A DNA stretch of 64,000 bases from a virus. The position numbers and the translations under genes are program-made. Location of the stretch: positions 1 to 64,000 of IMG/VR virus record IMGVR_UViG_3300010885_038456; one strand, 5' to 3'. The first letter of the stretch is position 1. Every line of letters begins with the position of its first letter. The notes under the pieces were generated by a model. That model ran no database searches and had not been told where the DNA came from. It worked only from the letters and a program-made list of their open reading frames with translations. Positions 40,798-47,508 of the stretch are shown here, one piece after another.

Positions 40798-40829
40798 TTT
40801 GGTAATATCAAATATTTTTTGTATATTTG
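40798..40829 (+). promoter_or_regulatory. Bacteroidota-type promoter for the lipoprotein gene
   Basis: TTTG at 40798-40801 and TATATTTG at 40822-40829 have a 20-base spacer. Sequence around it (TTTGGTAATATCAAATATTTT) repeats that of the groEL and 1180 promoters. The leader has 33 bases and is A-rich. Confidence 0.72.
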
Positions 40830-40862
40830 TAAAATTAATTAATTAAAAATCAAAAAAAAAGT

Positions 40863-41468
40863 ATGTGTATGAAAAGAATGATGTTTGTTATTAGTGTAGT
40901 GGTTGGTTCAGCAATGTTGTTTACATCTTGTGCAAAATTTCCACAAGCAGAGTACGATTCTGCAAAAGCAAGTGTGAGTGAAGTTAAAGCAGCTGGAGCA
41001 GATGTGTATGTTCCAACAGATTTTAAAGTGTTAACCGATTCTTTACAGAAAACAGAAGTTACTCTTAATTATGAAAACTCTAAATGGTTTAAAACATTTA
41101 AACAATCTAAACTAAGTTTAGCAGGAGTTAGTAACTTAGCAGTTGAAGTTAAAGGTAAAAACACTAACAGAAAAGACCAATTAAAAAAGGAAAATGAAAC
41201 TTTAATCAAAGAAACTACTGAGTTAGTTGCACTTGATAAAGAATTGTTAACCAAAGCACCAAAGGGTAAAGATGGTAGGGCAGCATTAGCAGCAATCGCT
41301 GGTGATATCGCAGTTGTTGAAACTACGGTTACTGAAGCAACTACATTGAACGCATCTAATGATTTCTTAGGAGCAAATGGTAAACTTAAATCAGCAAAGG
41401 ACAAAGCAGTGACAATTCAAACTGAATTGCAGAACGCTATTGACAAATCAAAAGGGCATACGAAGTAA
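40863..41468 (+). CDS. Lipoprotein, DUF4398-like helical protein
   Basis: A lipoprotein signal (MMFVISVVVGSAMLFTSC) lipidates Cys 23. The mature part is mostly helical with FPQAEYDSAKASVSEVKAAGADVY, which resembles DUF4398 lipoproteins, and a Lys/Glu-rich coiled coil. The start may be ATG 40863 or ATG 40869. It probably sits on the inner leaflet of the outer membrane. It has its own promoter and is followed by the RNA region. Confidence 0.72.
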   Translation: MCMKRMMFVISVVVGSAMLFTSCAKFPQAEYDSAKASVSEVKAAGADVYVPTDFKVLTDSLQKTEVTLNYENSKWFKTFKQSKLSLAGVSNLAVEVKGKNTNRKDQLKKENETLIKETTELVALDKELLTKAPKGKDGRAALAAIAGDIAVVETTVTEATTLNASNDFLGANGKLKSAKDKAVTIQTELQNAIDKSKGHTK

Positions 41469-41483
41469 TTCTTATTCCAAAAA

Positions 41484-41580
41484 ATTGATTGATGGTTGAA
41501 GCCATCAAATAATAAAACCGATTGAGTGACCACTTTCTCTATATGTAGGGGGTTAATAAAGCCGGATATCATCAATCAAT
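41484..41580 (+). ncRNA. Structured RNA candidate closed by an 11-bp stem
   Basis: ATTGATTGATG (41484-41494) pairs perfectly with CATCAATCAAT (41570-41580). The 5' strand can instead form a local hairpin of 7 bp, TTGATGG with CCATCAA just downstream, so two exclusive folds exist. This is typical of riboswitch-like or processing elements. It directly precedes the tRNA array and may be a processing leader. Confidence 0.4.
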
Positions 41581-41584
41581 ACCT

Positions 41585-41655
41585 GCGGTGGAAGTGTTAC
41601 GGTAGCACAACAGACTTCCAGTTTGAAAGAGAATGTTCAATTCATTCCCACCGCT
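41585..41655 (+). tRNA. tRNA-Gly (UCC), copy 1
   Basis: This 71-base RNA folds as a tRNA: acceptor GCGGTGG with CCACCGC, D arm GTGT with GCAC and a GG-containing loop, anticodon loop CTTCCAG giving UCC, T stem GAATG with CATTC and T loop TTCAATT. U73 fits glycine. Four pairs of the anticodon stem form; the first position is A-A. CCA is not encoded. The most canonical of the three. Confidence 0.82.
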
Positions 41656-41673
41656 CTTTAATTTAATTACCTC

Positions 41674-41741
41674 GCGGGTTAAGTGTTACGGTAGCACAGA
41701 AACATTCCAGTTTCAGGAGAGATTCGACTTCTCAACCCGCT
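41674..41741 (+). tRNA. tRNA-Gly (UCC)-like, copy 2, unusual geometry
   Basis: This 68-base RNA has acceptor GCGGGTT with AACCCGC, the same D arm as copy 1, a 5-bp anticodon stem GAAAC with GTTTC around a six-base loop (ATTCCA), and a T stem of only 4 bp (GAGA with TCTC) around TTCGACT. U73 is present. The anticodon reads UCC if the six-base loop lacks position 38. Whether it is charged or functional is uncertain. Confidence 0.62.
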
Positions 41742-41780
41742 CACTTAGTTATGGTTCTAATAAGTAAAAACCAACATATT

Positions 41781-41849
41781 GCGGTATAAGTGTTATGGTA
41801 GCATAATGTACTTCCAGTACAAAGGAGCTGTTCAATTCAGCATACCGCT
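41781..41849 (+). tRNA. tRNA-Gly (UCC)-like, copy 3, short T stem
   Basis: This 69-base RNA has acceptor GCGGTAT with ATACCGC, a D arm like the others, anticodon loop CTTCCAG (UCC), and a 4-bp T stem GCTG with CAGC around TTCAATT. U73 is present. The first position of the anticodon stem is A-A as in copy 1. Its acceptor stem differs from the other copies with compensating changes, which shows selection for structure. Confidence 0.66.
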
Positions 41850-41873
41850 CATTCTCTTAGGAGAAACAGAATC

Positions 41874-41926
41874 GCATCGTTTTAGCTTGTATGGTTATTG
41901 ATAATGAGTTCAAGCTTGGTTCGATG
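41874..41926 (+). ncRNA. Imperfect hairpin RNA candidate
   Basis: CATCG (41875-41879) pairs with CGATG (41922-41926), AGCTTG (41884-41889) with CAAGCT (41911-41916), and an inner TTAT with ATAA closes a small loop. Together these make a long interrupted hairpin of 53 bases between tRNA genes. It could be a remnant of a tRNA or a processing element. Confidence 0.35.
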
Positions 41927-41969
41927 TAAAACTAAACTAAAATTAAAAAAAGTGGGTTATCCGATTTTA

Positions 41970-42055
41970 TGGGAGATTTCTCGTTAAAAAATGGCATGTT
42001 CGATGAAGTGCATAACGTGGTAATTAAAAACTACCGATGAAAGGCGTTACTCCCA
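41970..42055 (+). ncRNA. Three-stem RNA candidate upstream of tRNA-Asp
   Basis: An outer 6-bp stem TGGGAG with CTCCCA (41970-41975, 42050-42055) encloses CGTTA with TAACG (41982-41986, 42013-42017) and GGTA with TACC (42019-42022, 42032-42035). The total is 86 bases. It has no coding potential. It does not fold as a tRNA by eye. Confidence 0.38.
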
Positions 42056-42073
42056 AACCTTTCTTTATATATT

Positions 42074-42146
42074 GTGGTGTTAGTGAAGTGGTTATCATGC
42101 TACACTGTCACGGTAGAGATCGTGAGTTCGAATCTCACACACCACG
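42074..42146 (+). tRNA. tRNA-Asp (GUC)
   Basis: This 73-base tRNA has acceptor GTGGTGT with ACACCAC, a canonical D arm, the anticodon loop CTGTCAC (GUC), T stem GTGAG with CTCAC and loop TTCGAAT, and G73 as expected for tRNA-Asp. One anticodon-stem mismatch (A31-G39) is visible. CCA is not encoded. Its geometry is regular, unlike the glycine copies. Confidence 0.88.
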
Positions 42147-42186
42147 CTAAGTTATTTCATACATTTTATTAACCAACATTAACAAT

Positions 42187-42651
42187 ATGAATATTGCTAA
42201 TATATTAGAAAGTGTATTACTTGCGTTAGTTCTTATACTTGTACCAATCCATACTTCGAAGATGAAACAACATCCACCCGAAGTATTTAAGTTTATGAAG
42301 CCGGATATTGTAACGGTAACAACTTACACAATCCAATCAGCCGGTATAAGACCGGATACGATATCAACAACAACTGCAAGTGGATTCGAAATCAATGAAC
42401 GTAATCCGAGAGCACACCGAATAATAGCGATAAGTAGGGATTTACGAAAGAAATACGGATTCGGCCAGAAAGTTAGGATTGAAGGTACAGGTATCTACGA
42501 TGGTATATATGTAGTACGAGATTTGATGGATTCCAGATGGAAAAAGAGAATCGATATATTGATTAACGATGTAGATAAACAGATAAAGATTTACAATGTT
42601 AAGATTTATAAACTACTGAAGAAACAACCAACGTTAGAAAAGATTGCATAA
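42187..42651 (+). CDS. 3D-domain (MltA/RlpA-like) envelope protein
   Basis: The 154-residue protein has an N-terminal transmembrane or signal helix (ILESVLLALVLILVPIH) and a double-psi beta-barrel: VTVTTYTIQSAGIRP, HRIIAISRDLRKKYGFGQKV and YVVRDLMDSRWKKRIDIL, with the Asp residues that give the 3D domain its name. Such domains bind or cleave peptidoglycan. It follows the tRNA array and ends before a terminator. Confidence 0.82.
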   Translation: MNIANILESVLLALVLILVPIHTSKMKQHPPEVFKFMKPDIVTVTTYTIQSAGIRPDTISTTTASGFEINERNPRAHRIIAISRDLRKKYGFGQKVRIEGTGIYDGIYVVRDLMDSRWKKRIDILINDVDKQIKIYNVKIYKLLKKQPTLEKIA

Positions 42652-42654
42652 GTT

Positions 42655-42681
42655 AAAGGGGGTACATTGTATCCCTTTTTT
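42655..42681 (+). terminator. Rho-independent terminator
   Basis: AAAGGGGGTAC pairs with GTATCCCTTT around ATT, followed by TTTT. It ends the unit containing tRNA and the 3D-domain gene, directly before the next promoter. Confidence 0.82.
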
Positions 42682-42738
42682 GTTAACAAATATTTAACAT
42701 TAAACATTTGGAATGTACAGATAAATTTTGTATATTTG
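42682..42738 (+). promoter_or_regulatory. TTTAAC-repeat promoter 4, two-hexamer form
   Basis: GTTAAC at 42682 and TTTAAC at 42693 are followed by TTTG at 42707-42710 and TATATTTG at 42731-42738, again 8 and 20 bases apart. The third hexamer is missing and the leader is not of the common type. It drives the gene at 42766. Confidence 0.72.
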
Positions 42739-42765
42739 TGTATTAATCATTAAAATTTAAAAGTT

Positions 42766-43125
42766 ATGGGTAGGTATTACATTGGCGACATTGAAGGAAA
42801 GTTTTGGTTCGGGACACAATCAAGTTGCGCAGCTGACAGGTTTGGTGTGGAAGGAACTCAACCTGAGTATTTGGAGTATAACTTTGGAGAAAGCCATTTA
42901 GAAATGGTTGAAGCTGAAATAGTAAGGATTGAAGAGTTCTTAGGTGATAAGAAGAAAGCCATTGATGAATTCTTTGAAGTACGGGATAGTTACAACGATG
43001 AAATACTATTAGAGATTGGTGTTACTGCAGAAGAATTATCAGAGTATGCCGATTTGGGGTTAGGTATCAAAATTAGAGATTGTATAAAAGAGTTAGGTTA
43101 TTGCTCATTTGAAGCAGAATTGTAA
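42766..43125 (+). CDS. Unknown protein, 119 residues
   Basis: The N-terminal part has YYIGDIEGKFWFGTQSSCAAD, the rest is helical and acidic. The region resembles no family that I know. First gene behind promoter 4, so co-regulated with the other TTTAAC genes. It starts with the AAAAGTTATG context. Confidence 0.58.
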   Translation: MGRYYIGDIEGKFWFGTQSSCAADRFGVEGTQPEYLEYNFGESHLEMVEAEIVRIEEFLGDKKKAIDEFFEVRDSYNDEILLEIGVTAEELSEYADLGLGIKIRDCIKELGYCSFEAEL

Positions 43126-43151
43126 TATTTAATTAAAAGAAGAAAAAAGTT

Positions 43152-43445
43152 ATGGAAGCATTAGTAAAAATGTTAGAAGAGATTTATAGTAATTACGATG
43201 TTAGGTTTATCATTGAACAGGTACAATTTGATCAAGAAAAGCCGGTATTTCGCTTGAAAAGACGTAAAGTGGTAAAGTTCTTTGGTAGGGTAAAGTATAT
43301 GGATGAGTATGAACTAAACTCAATCAGTAAGAGAATCAATTTCAAATCGGTAAAAGATATCGAAATGTATTTAAGATTCCAATTTTCAGAACCAGAAGGA
43401 TTTATGACAAATGTGTTTGACCTATCACAAAACGATAACGATTAA
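43152..43445 (+). CDS. Unknown protein, 97 residues
   Basis: A basic alpha/beta protein with VFRLKRRKVVKFFGRVKYM, ending in an acidic Asn/Asp tail. No recognisable motif. It starts after AAAAAAGTTATG and is closely followed by the next gene. Confidence 0.56.
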   Translation: MEALVKMLEEIYSNYDVRFIIEQVQFDQEKPVFRLKRRKVVKFFGRVKYMDEYELNSISKRINFKSVKDIEMYLRFQFSEPEGFMTNVFDLSQNDND

Positions 43446-43448
43446 GGT

Positions 43449-43718
43449 ATGGATTTAGATTACAAAACCAATTATAGTGCGTTGTACGATGTAGCACCTA
43501 AGTTAAAGGATGCAACACTACAACGTACTAAGTTAGATGAAGCTGGTAAGGAATCCGTTATTTCGGATATCAATTCCAGCGTCAATCTTGCCAACGAAAC
43601 ATTGAAGTTGTTAAACAATTCATATGAACTACATTCGGATAGACATATTGGAGATGCCATTGTAACTATTACGGCAACAATTAAATCAATTAATTTATTC
43701 AGAAACTCACTACAATAG
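43449..43718 (+). CDS. Helical protein, 89 residues
   Basis: Almost entirely helical, with NLANETLKLLNNSYELHSD and AIVTITATIKSINLFRN, suggesting a small helical bundle. No family recognised. It begins 3 bases after the previous stop and the following gene starts two bases after its own stop. Confidence 0.55.
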   Translation: MDLDYKTNYSALYDVAPKLKDATLQRTKLDEAGKESVISDINSSVNLANETLKLLNNSYELHSDRHIGDAIVTITATIKSINLFRNSLQ

Positions 43719-43720
43719 TT

Positions 43721-43870
43721 ATGAAAGTAATATATATGGAGTGTACACTAGGGTATATGCAGAGTTTGGGAATGCAAGATGAGATAGATGAATTACTTGC
43801 ACATTCGGAACTTTACAAAGTTAAAGATATTAACTACATAAAACTAACAGAAACAGAGGAAACGTTATGA
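43721..43870 (+). CDS. Small acidic protein, 49 residues
   Basis: The 49-residue product begins MKVIYMECTLGYMQSLG and ends ETEETL. Its TGA overlaps the next ATG (ATGA), so it is translationally coupled to the gene at 43867. No function is apparent. Confidence 0.5.
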   Translation: MKVIYMECTLGYMQSLGMQDEIDELLAHSELYKVKDINYIKLTETEETL

Positions 43871-44208
43871 AAAACAAAGGGTTATTTACAAAGCAGTTAT
43901 TTATAGATACAATCAATGCAATTCAGGTACAAAGAGAACGGGATATAGATAACGCTGATAAACTTAGTGATATCTTTGATTCATATGTTATGCCATACGA
44001 TAATGGTGAACTATATGACCAATTACTGGCAATTATGTATTATAATTTTGATATGGATAATGAATCTCAAATATATAATAATGATATTGAGTATTTCATT
44101 TGGGAGTTGGATTTCGGAAAGAAATATAGACCTGGTTGTTATACCATCAATGGTAACCCAGTTACACTAAAAACTGCCGAAGACCTTTGGGATGTATTAA
44201 ATAGATAA
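43867..44208 (+). CDS. Unknown protein, 113 residues
   Basis: Acidic alpha-helical N-terminus and a C-terminal GCYTINGNPVTLKTAEDLWD. It overlaps the preceding small gene by four bases. No fold or signal recognised. It is part of the run of small accessory genes behind promoter 4. Confidence 0.55.
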   Translation: MKNKGLFTKQLFIDTINAIQVQRERDIDNADKLSDIFDSYVMPYDNGELYDQLLAIMYYNFDMDNESQIYNNDIEYFIWELDFGKKYRPGCYTINGNPVTLKTAEDLWDVLNR

Positions 44209-44211
44209 CCA

Positions 44212-44316
44212 ATGGAAGATAAAAGAGTAAAGTGTGCATCGTGTGGTGTTATCCATTACGATAGCATTTGTCCAAATTGTGGTTCAGTTATTTCAACAGA
44301 TGTAAAAGATAAATAA
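44212..44316 (+). CDS. Zinc-ribbon miniprotein, 34 residues
   Basis: CASCGVIH and CPNCGSV form two CxxCG knuckles, 17 residues apart, in a 34-residue protein. This is a complete zinc ribbon and nothing more. It could bind nucleic acid or protein. The gene is fitted between its neighbours with 3 bases on each side, which supports it as real. Confidence 0.62.
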   Translation: MEDKRVKCASCGVIHYDSICPNCGSVISTDVKDK

Positions 44317-44319
44317 ATT

Positions 44320-44574
44320 ATGGTAGATAATTCTTCAGGTAAACTAAGCAATTTGCAGTATCACGAAGCAATGGACAGGACTCAGTTAGTAGCTCAGTTC
44401 ATTGATGATACATTAAGAATACACCCAGTATATACTAATAACGATGAGTTGTTAACTAAAGTGGATTCGGCAATTGAAATATTAGTTCAATTGTATGGTG
44501 AAATATTAGAAATGGGTATCAAAGATTCGGAATCTGATGATGATTTTGATTACCCTAATTTATTCGAAGAATAA
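44320..44574 (+). CDS. Unknown helical protein, 84 residues
   Basis: Helical N-terminal two thirds (HEAMDRTQLVAQFIDDTL, KVDSAIEILVQLYGEIL) and an acidic tail (DSESDDDFDYPNLFEE). The acidic tail could mimic DNA or bind a basic partner. It overlaps the next gene by one base (TAATG). Confidence 0.55.
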   Translation: MVDNSSGKLSNLQYHEAMDRTQLVAQFIDDTLRIHPVYTNNDELLTKVDSAIEILVQLYGEILEMGIKDSESDDDFDYPNLFEE

Positions 44575-44879
44575 TGGAAGATAACGAAGATATGATTATC
44601 AGAAAAGGGTTTAAGATTAAGTATGATGGCAAAGCATTGACCAACGTAGATAGTCTTACATACAATGGTTATATTGAATCCGTTGCCAATCTAATGAAAG
44701 CACATATCCTATTGATGAGAGAAGTGTTTCCCGAATCAAAAGAGAATTGGTTTTGTGGTAGTGCTACGATATGCGACCTATACCACTATTCTGATAATCT
44801 CATTCTAACATATGGTAGGGAAGAAGAATCGGCTGGGTTATCGGATGTGAGTGATATATATGTTGAAATAGATTTTTAA
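44574..44879 (+). CDS. Unknown protein, 101 residues
   Basis: Mixed fold with IESVANLMKAHILLMREVF, then SATICDLYHYSDNLILTYG. No recognised family, no signal peptide. It ends four bases before the ferredoxin-reductase-like gene and is coupled to the upstream gene. Confidence 0.55.
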   Translation: MEDNEDMIIRKGFKIKYDGKALTNVDSLTYNGYIESVANLMKAHILLMREVFPESKENWFCGSATICDLYHYSDNLILTYGREEESAGLSDVSDIYVEIDF

Positions 44880-44883
44880 AAAT

Positions 44884-45591
44884 ATGGATGAAGTAATAGT
44901 AGTTGAAATTATAAAGGAATCACCGGCGAATTGGAGATTCATATTACAATACAAAACTCCAGAACCTATTAGATTTATACCTGGACAACTAATTCAACTT
45001 GCGGTAGAAGATATACCATGTGATTTAGTGACAAGAAACTTCTCAGTTGCATCGTGGCCAGATGGTACTAATAAGTTAGAGATTATAGTTACAAATATAG
45101 TAGGTGGTAGAATGTCTAACTATCTATTCAATAAATGTAAGGTTGGCGATGTAGTTGCAATTGGAGCACCAGTTGGTGGATTCATTTTACCAACACCATT
45201 GGAACGAGATGTGGTATTTGTATGTACGGGTTCTGGCATATCACCATTCCGTTCTATGATAAACTATGTGACAATTAATAAGGTATCAACAAAGCAAATC
45301 TATATGGTGTTTGGTTGTAGAACGCAGGAGGATATACTATACAGAGCTGAGATGGAAGCGTTGGAAAGAATCAATCCAAACTTTCACTATATTCCAGTAC
45401 TATCGCGTGAAGAGTGGGATGGTGCAAATGGATATGTTCATCAGCAGTATTTGGATATTATTAAAGATATGGAAAACAAACCACTATTTTATCTATGTGG
45501 TTGGAGTGGAATGATTGATGATGTTAGAACAAATCTTACTAAATTGGGATATCAGCTTAGACACGATATCCGTATAGAGTTATTTGGGTAA
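44884..45591 (+). CDS. Ferredoxin/flavodoxin-NAD(P) reductase-like enzyme
   Basis: FIPGQLIQLAV and TRNFSVASWP (the FAD-binding RxxS pattern), then VFVCTGSGISPFRSMI (nucleotide pyrophosphate) and LFYLCGWSGMIDDVR make this an FNR-family oxidoreductase of 235 residues. It moves electrons between NAD(P)H and a ferredoxin. A ferredoxin gene is at 23022. The last residues lack the aromatic that often stacks on FAD (it ends IELFG), as in the flavodoxin-reductase-like branch. Confidence 0.88.
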   Translation: MDEVIVVEIIKESPANWRFILQYKTPEPIRFIPGQLIQLAVEDIPCDLVTRNFSVASWPDGTNKLEIIVTNIVGGRMSNYLFNKCKVGDVVAIGAPVGGFILPTPLERDVVFVCTGSGISPFRSMINYVTINKVSTKQIYMVFGCRTQEDILYRAEMEALERINPNFHYIPVLSREEWDGANGYVHQQYLDIIKDMENKPLFYLCGWSGMIDDVRTNLTKLGYQLRHDIRIELFG

Positions 45592-45596
45592 TATTT

Positions 45597-45815
45597 ATGG
45601 AGCTATACGATACATTGATTCTGAAATGTGGAGGGCAGATAGTTAAAGAGCTGAGGTATATTGCTAATTGTAATAGTAGATACTTACTTGCTCCGAGTGA
45701 TGGTAGGGCCGATATTCGTTCCCTACTATGGATAAAAAAGAAGCACGATATAATTCAATTAGATGATAAGACATGGCAATTGGATATATCAGAGATTGGA
45801 TTGGCAGATTTATAA
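45597..45815 (+). CDS. Unknown protein, 72 residues
   Basis: Small soluble protein with YDTLILKCGGQIVKELRYI and SLLWIKKKHDIIQL strands. No family recognised. It starts five bases after the reductase stop with an ATG preceded by TAATATTT. Confidence 0.52.
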   Translation: MELYDTLILKCGGQIVKELRYIANCNSRYLLAPSDGRADIRSLLWIKKKHDIIQLDDKTWQLDISEIGLADL

Positions 45816-45826
45816 AACAATAAGTT

Positions 45827-46285
45827 ATGATTAAAGGAAAAACAATTGCGTTAATAGCACACGATGCTAGAAAAGCAGACATGGTTGAGTGGGTAGAGCA
45901 TAATGCATTCACCCTATTAAACAACAATTTGGTATGTACTGGAACAACTGGTGGGTTGATTGATAAGATACTACAAACAATCGCAACCGATACGATATCC
46001 AACAAACACCCAAATGTTAATAAGAAGAAATCAGGTCCGATGGGTGGTGATGCGCAGATTGCGGCAATGGTAGTTGAAGGTAAGATAGAACTATGTGTAT
46101 TTCTTATAGATGACCTTACTGCAAACCCACACGAAGCTGATATTCAAATGTTACTTCGTCAATGTAGAATACATAATATCCCAGTAGCTTGTAATCGGCA
46201 TTCAGCAGACTTAATGATTACATCTGATTTGTGGGGCACTGATTATGACCCATCTATTCCAACTTATACTGAGTTTTTTAGATAG
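45827..46285 (+). CDS. mgsA: Methylglyoxal synthase
   Basis: The 152-residue protein matches MgsA closely: IALIAHDARKADM with H12, GTTG phosphate loop (39-42), SGPMGGDAQ with D75 (the equivalent of catalytic Asp71 in E. coli), D95/D96 in FLIDD, and H102/D105 in NPHEAD. It turns dihydroxyacetone phosphate into methylglyoxal and phosphate. The full set of active-site residues is present, so it should be active. Methylglyoxal is toxic and relieves sugar-phosphate stress. Starts with ATAAGTTATG. Confidence 0.94.
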   Translation: MIKGKTIALIAHDARKADMVEWVEHNAFTLLNNNLVCTGTTGGLIDKILQTIATDTISNKHPNVNKKKSGPMGGDAQIAAMVVEGKIELCVFLIDDLTANPHEADIQMLLRQCRIHNIPVACNRHSADLMITSDLWGTDYDPSIPTYTEFFR

Positions 46286-46290
46286 AACTT

Positions 46291-46357
46291 TTTAACATTT
46301 TTTAACGTTTTTTAACTAAAATAATTTGGTGGTTACAGCAAAAATGATTACCTTTAG
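46291..46357 (+). promoter_or_regulatory. TTTAAC-repeat promoter 5
   Basis: TTTAAC occurs at 46291, 46301 and 46311, perfectly 10 bases apart. TTTG is at 46325-46328 and TACCTTTA at 46349-46356, with gaps of 8 and 20 bases. The common leader follows. It drives the gene at 46402. Confidence 0.87.
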
Positions 46358-46401
46358 GTATTGAGTTTAAAGAGTTACTAATCACTAAAAATTAAAAAAT
46401 T

Positions 46402-46629
46402 ATGAGTTACGCAGGTTCTAACAGTTGGGAAAGTATTGGTTTGTATTTGAGTGGTTCAACCGCTCCATCAGGTAATGTTTCGGGTTTACCTGAGTTATTA
46501 GTTACAGATGGTGTTGGAAATACCAGAAGGTTTCCGTTCAAAAGTAAAAAAGCATTATTGAAGATTAAAGAAACGATTAAACAAGCCAAAGCAAACGCTG
46601 TGGCAAATGGTAGTGTATTTACCTTTTAA
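46402..46629 (+). CDS. Unknown protein, 75 residues
   Basis: It begins MSYAGSNSWESIGLYLSGS and ends with a Lys-rich helix (KSKKALLKIKETIKQAKAN). The N-terminus is Gly/Ser-rich. First gene behind promoter 5. No family recognised. Confidence 0.56.
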   Translation: MSYAGSNSWESIGLYLSGSTAPSGNVSGLPELLVTDGVGNTRRFPFKSKKALLKIKETIKQAKANAVANGSVFTF

Positions 46630-46640
46630 TTATATAAACA

Positions 46641-46805
46641 ATGGATAGCAGTACATTTAAAGAAATTGTATCCGCCGCTAAACGTGCCGGAGTACACAAC
46701 TACCCAACTCTAGAAGAGTTTGTGGCGTATGAGTTGGATGAGTCATTAGCAGAACAAATGACCGGTAGTGATTACTATAAGGTCTTAGAAAAGCTAGAAG
46801 ATTAA
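46641..46805 (+). CDS. Small helical protein, 54 residues
   Basis: The 54-residue product (MDSSTFKEIVSAAKRAGVHN at the start) is helical with an acidic C-terminal half. It fits between two genes, with 11 bases before and 1 after, and has no other open alternative. Function unknown. Confidence 0.5.
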   Translation: MDSSTFKEIVSAAKRAGVHNYPTLEEFVAYELDESLAEQMTGSDYYKVLEKLED

Positions 46806-46806
46806 G

Positions 46807-47157
46807 ATGATTAACGCAAAGGATGAATTAAAAAGCATTCTGCCTAAACAAACATTGGCAGAAAACGATGGGTACACAATTAAGTGTGCTAAGATTGAGA
46901 AGCGTGATTCCAAATATTGGGGAGATGACTATACTGAAACTGTATACGAACATATCTTACCAACTGGATATAGTCCTCAACAATGGGATGAGTTTTGGAA
47001 TGGAATTGATTTCGAATACAATGCCGGGTATGGTCAGCAAGAGTTGTTCGGAAACGTATGGTTCTACGGACCAAGTTGGTTAGAACGTAGTGAATACGAT
47101 GGTTCGGAGTGGTGGGTTCTTAGAGAACTACCAACAATACCAAACGAACTATTGTAA
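46807..47157 (+). CDS. Unknown protein, 116 residues, aromatic-rich
   Basis: A protein rich in Trp and Tyr (SPQQWDEFWNGIDFEYNAGYG, then NVWFYGPSWLERSEYDG). Similar aromatic small proteins are frequent in large phages, but I cannot name a family. It overlaps the following gene by one base (TAATGG). Confidence 0.58.
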   Translation: MINAKDELKSILPKQTLAENDGYTIKCAKIEKRDSKYWGDDYTETVYEHILPTGYSPQQWDEFWNGIDFEYNAGYGQQELFGNVWFYGPSWLERSEYDGSEWWVLRELPTIPNELL

Positions 47158-47507
47158 TGGATTACGCTACACATGGTATATTTGTCATAAGACACGTAAA
47201 GCATGGGACTAGAAAATCGGCAGGTGTTATGTGGAGAGGTTCTATAACTACCACATATAACCAGCTGATTACATTATTAGGAGAACCAACTATCACCAGA
47301 CCTACTTCGGATGGTAAAACACAAAGACAGTGGGTAATTTATTTCAGAGATGAGATATTTACAATATACGATTGGAAGGTATACGATATAAACATTGTTA
47401 CCACTACACTAAATGAGTTTCAGGTTGCCGGATTTACGGAAGCAACTGAATTTATAGAACGGATTAATCATTACATTGGAGAGTTAGAAAACGTTAATAA
47501 TTTTTAA
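47157..47507 (+). CDS. Conserved phage protein of the LLGEPT...IYDWK type
   Basis: This 116-residue protein has ITTTYNQLITLLGEPTIT, then WVIYFRDEIFTIYDWK, the strand-turn pair of a small protein family common in phages (FGEP and TIYNWK), function unknown. The N-terminus is basic. It overlaps the previous gene. Confidence 0.62.
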   Translation: MDYATHGIFVIRHVKHGTRKSAGVMWRGSITTTYNQLITLLGEPTITRPTSDGKTQRQWVIYFRDEIFTIYDWKVYDINIVTTTLNEFQVAGFTEATEFIERINHYIGELENVNNF

Positions 47508-47508
47508 T

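Noticed and set aside
40740-40805. 21-codon ORF between the tandem promoters
   Set aside because: It is very short, overlaps both the hairpin and the next promoter's -33 box, and lacks the usual start context.
41970-42055. tmRNA or further tRNA
   Set aside because: I could not form a T arm with TTCRA loop or an acceptor stem with a plausible end, so it is listed only as a structured RNA candidate.
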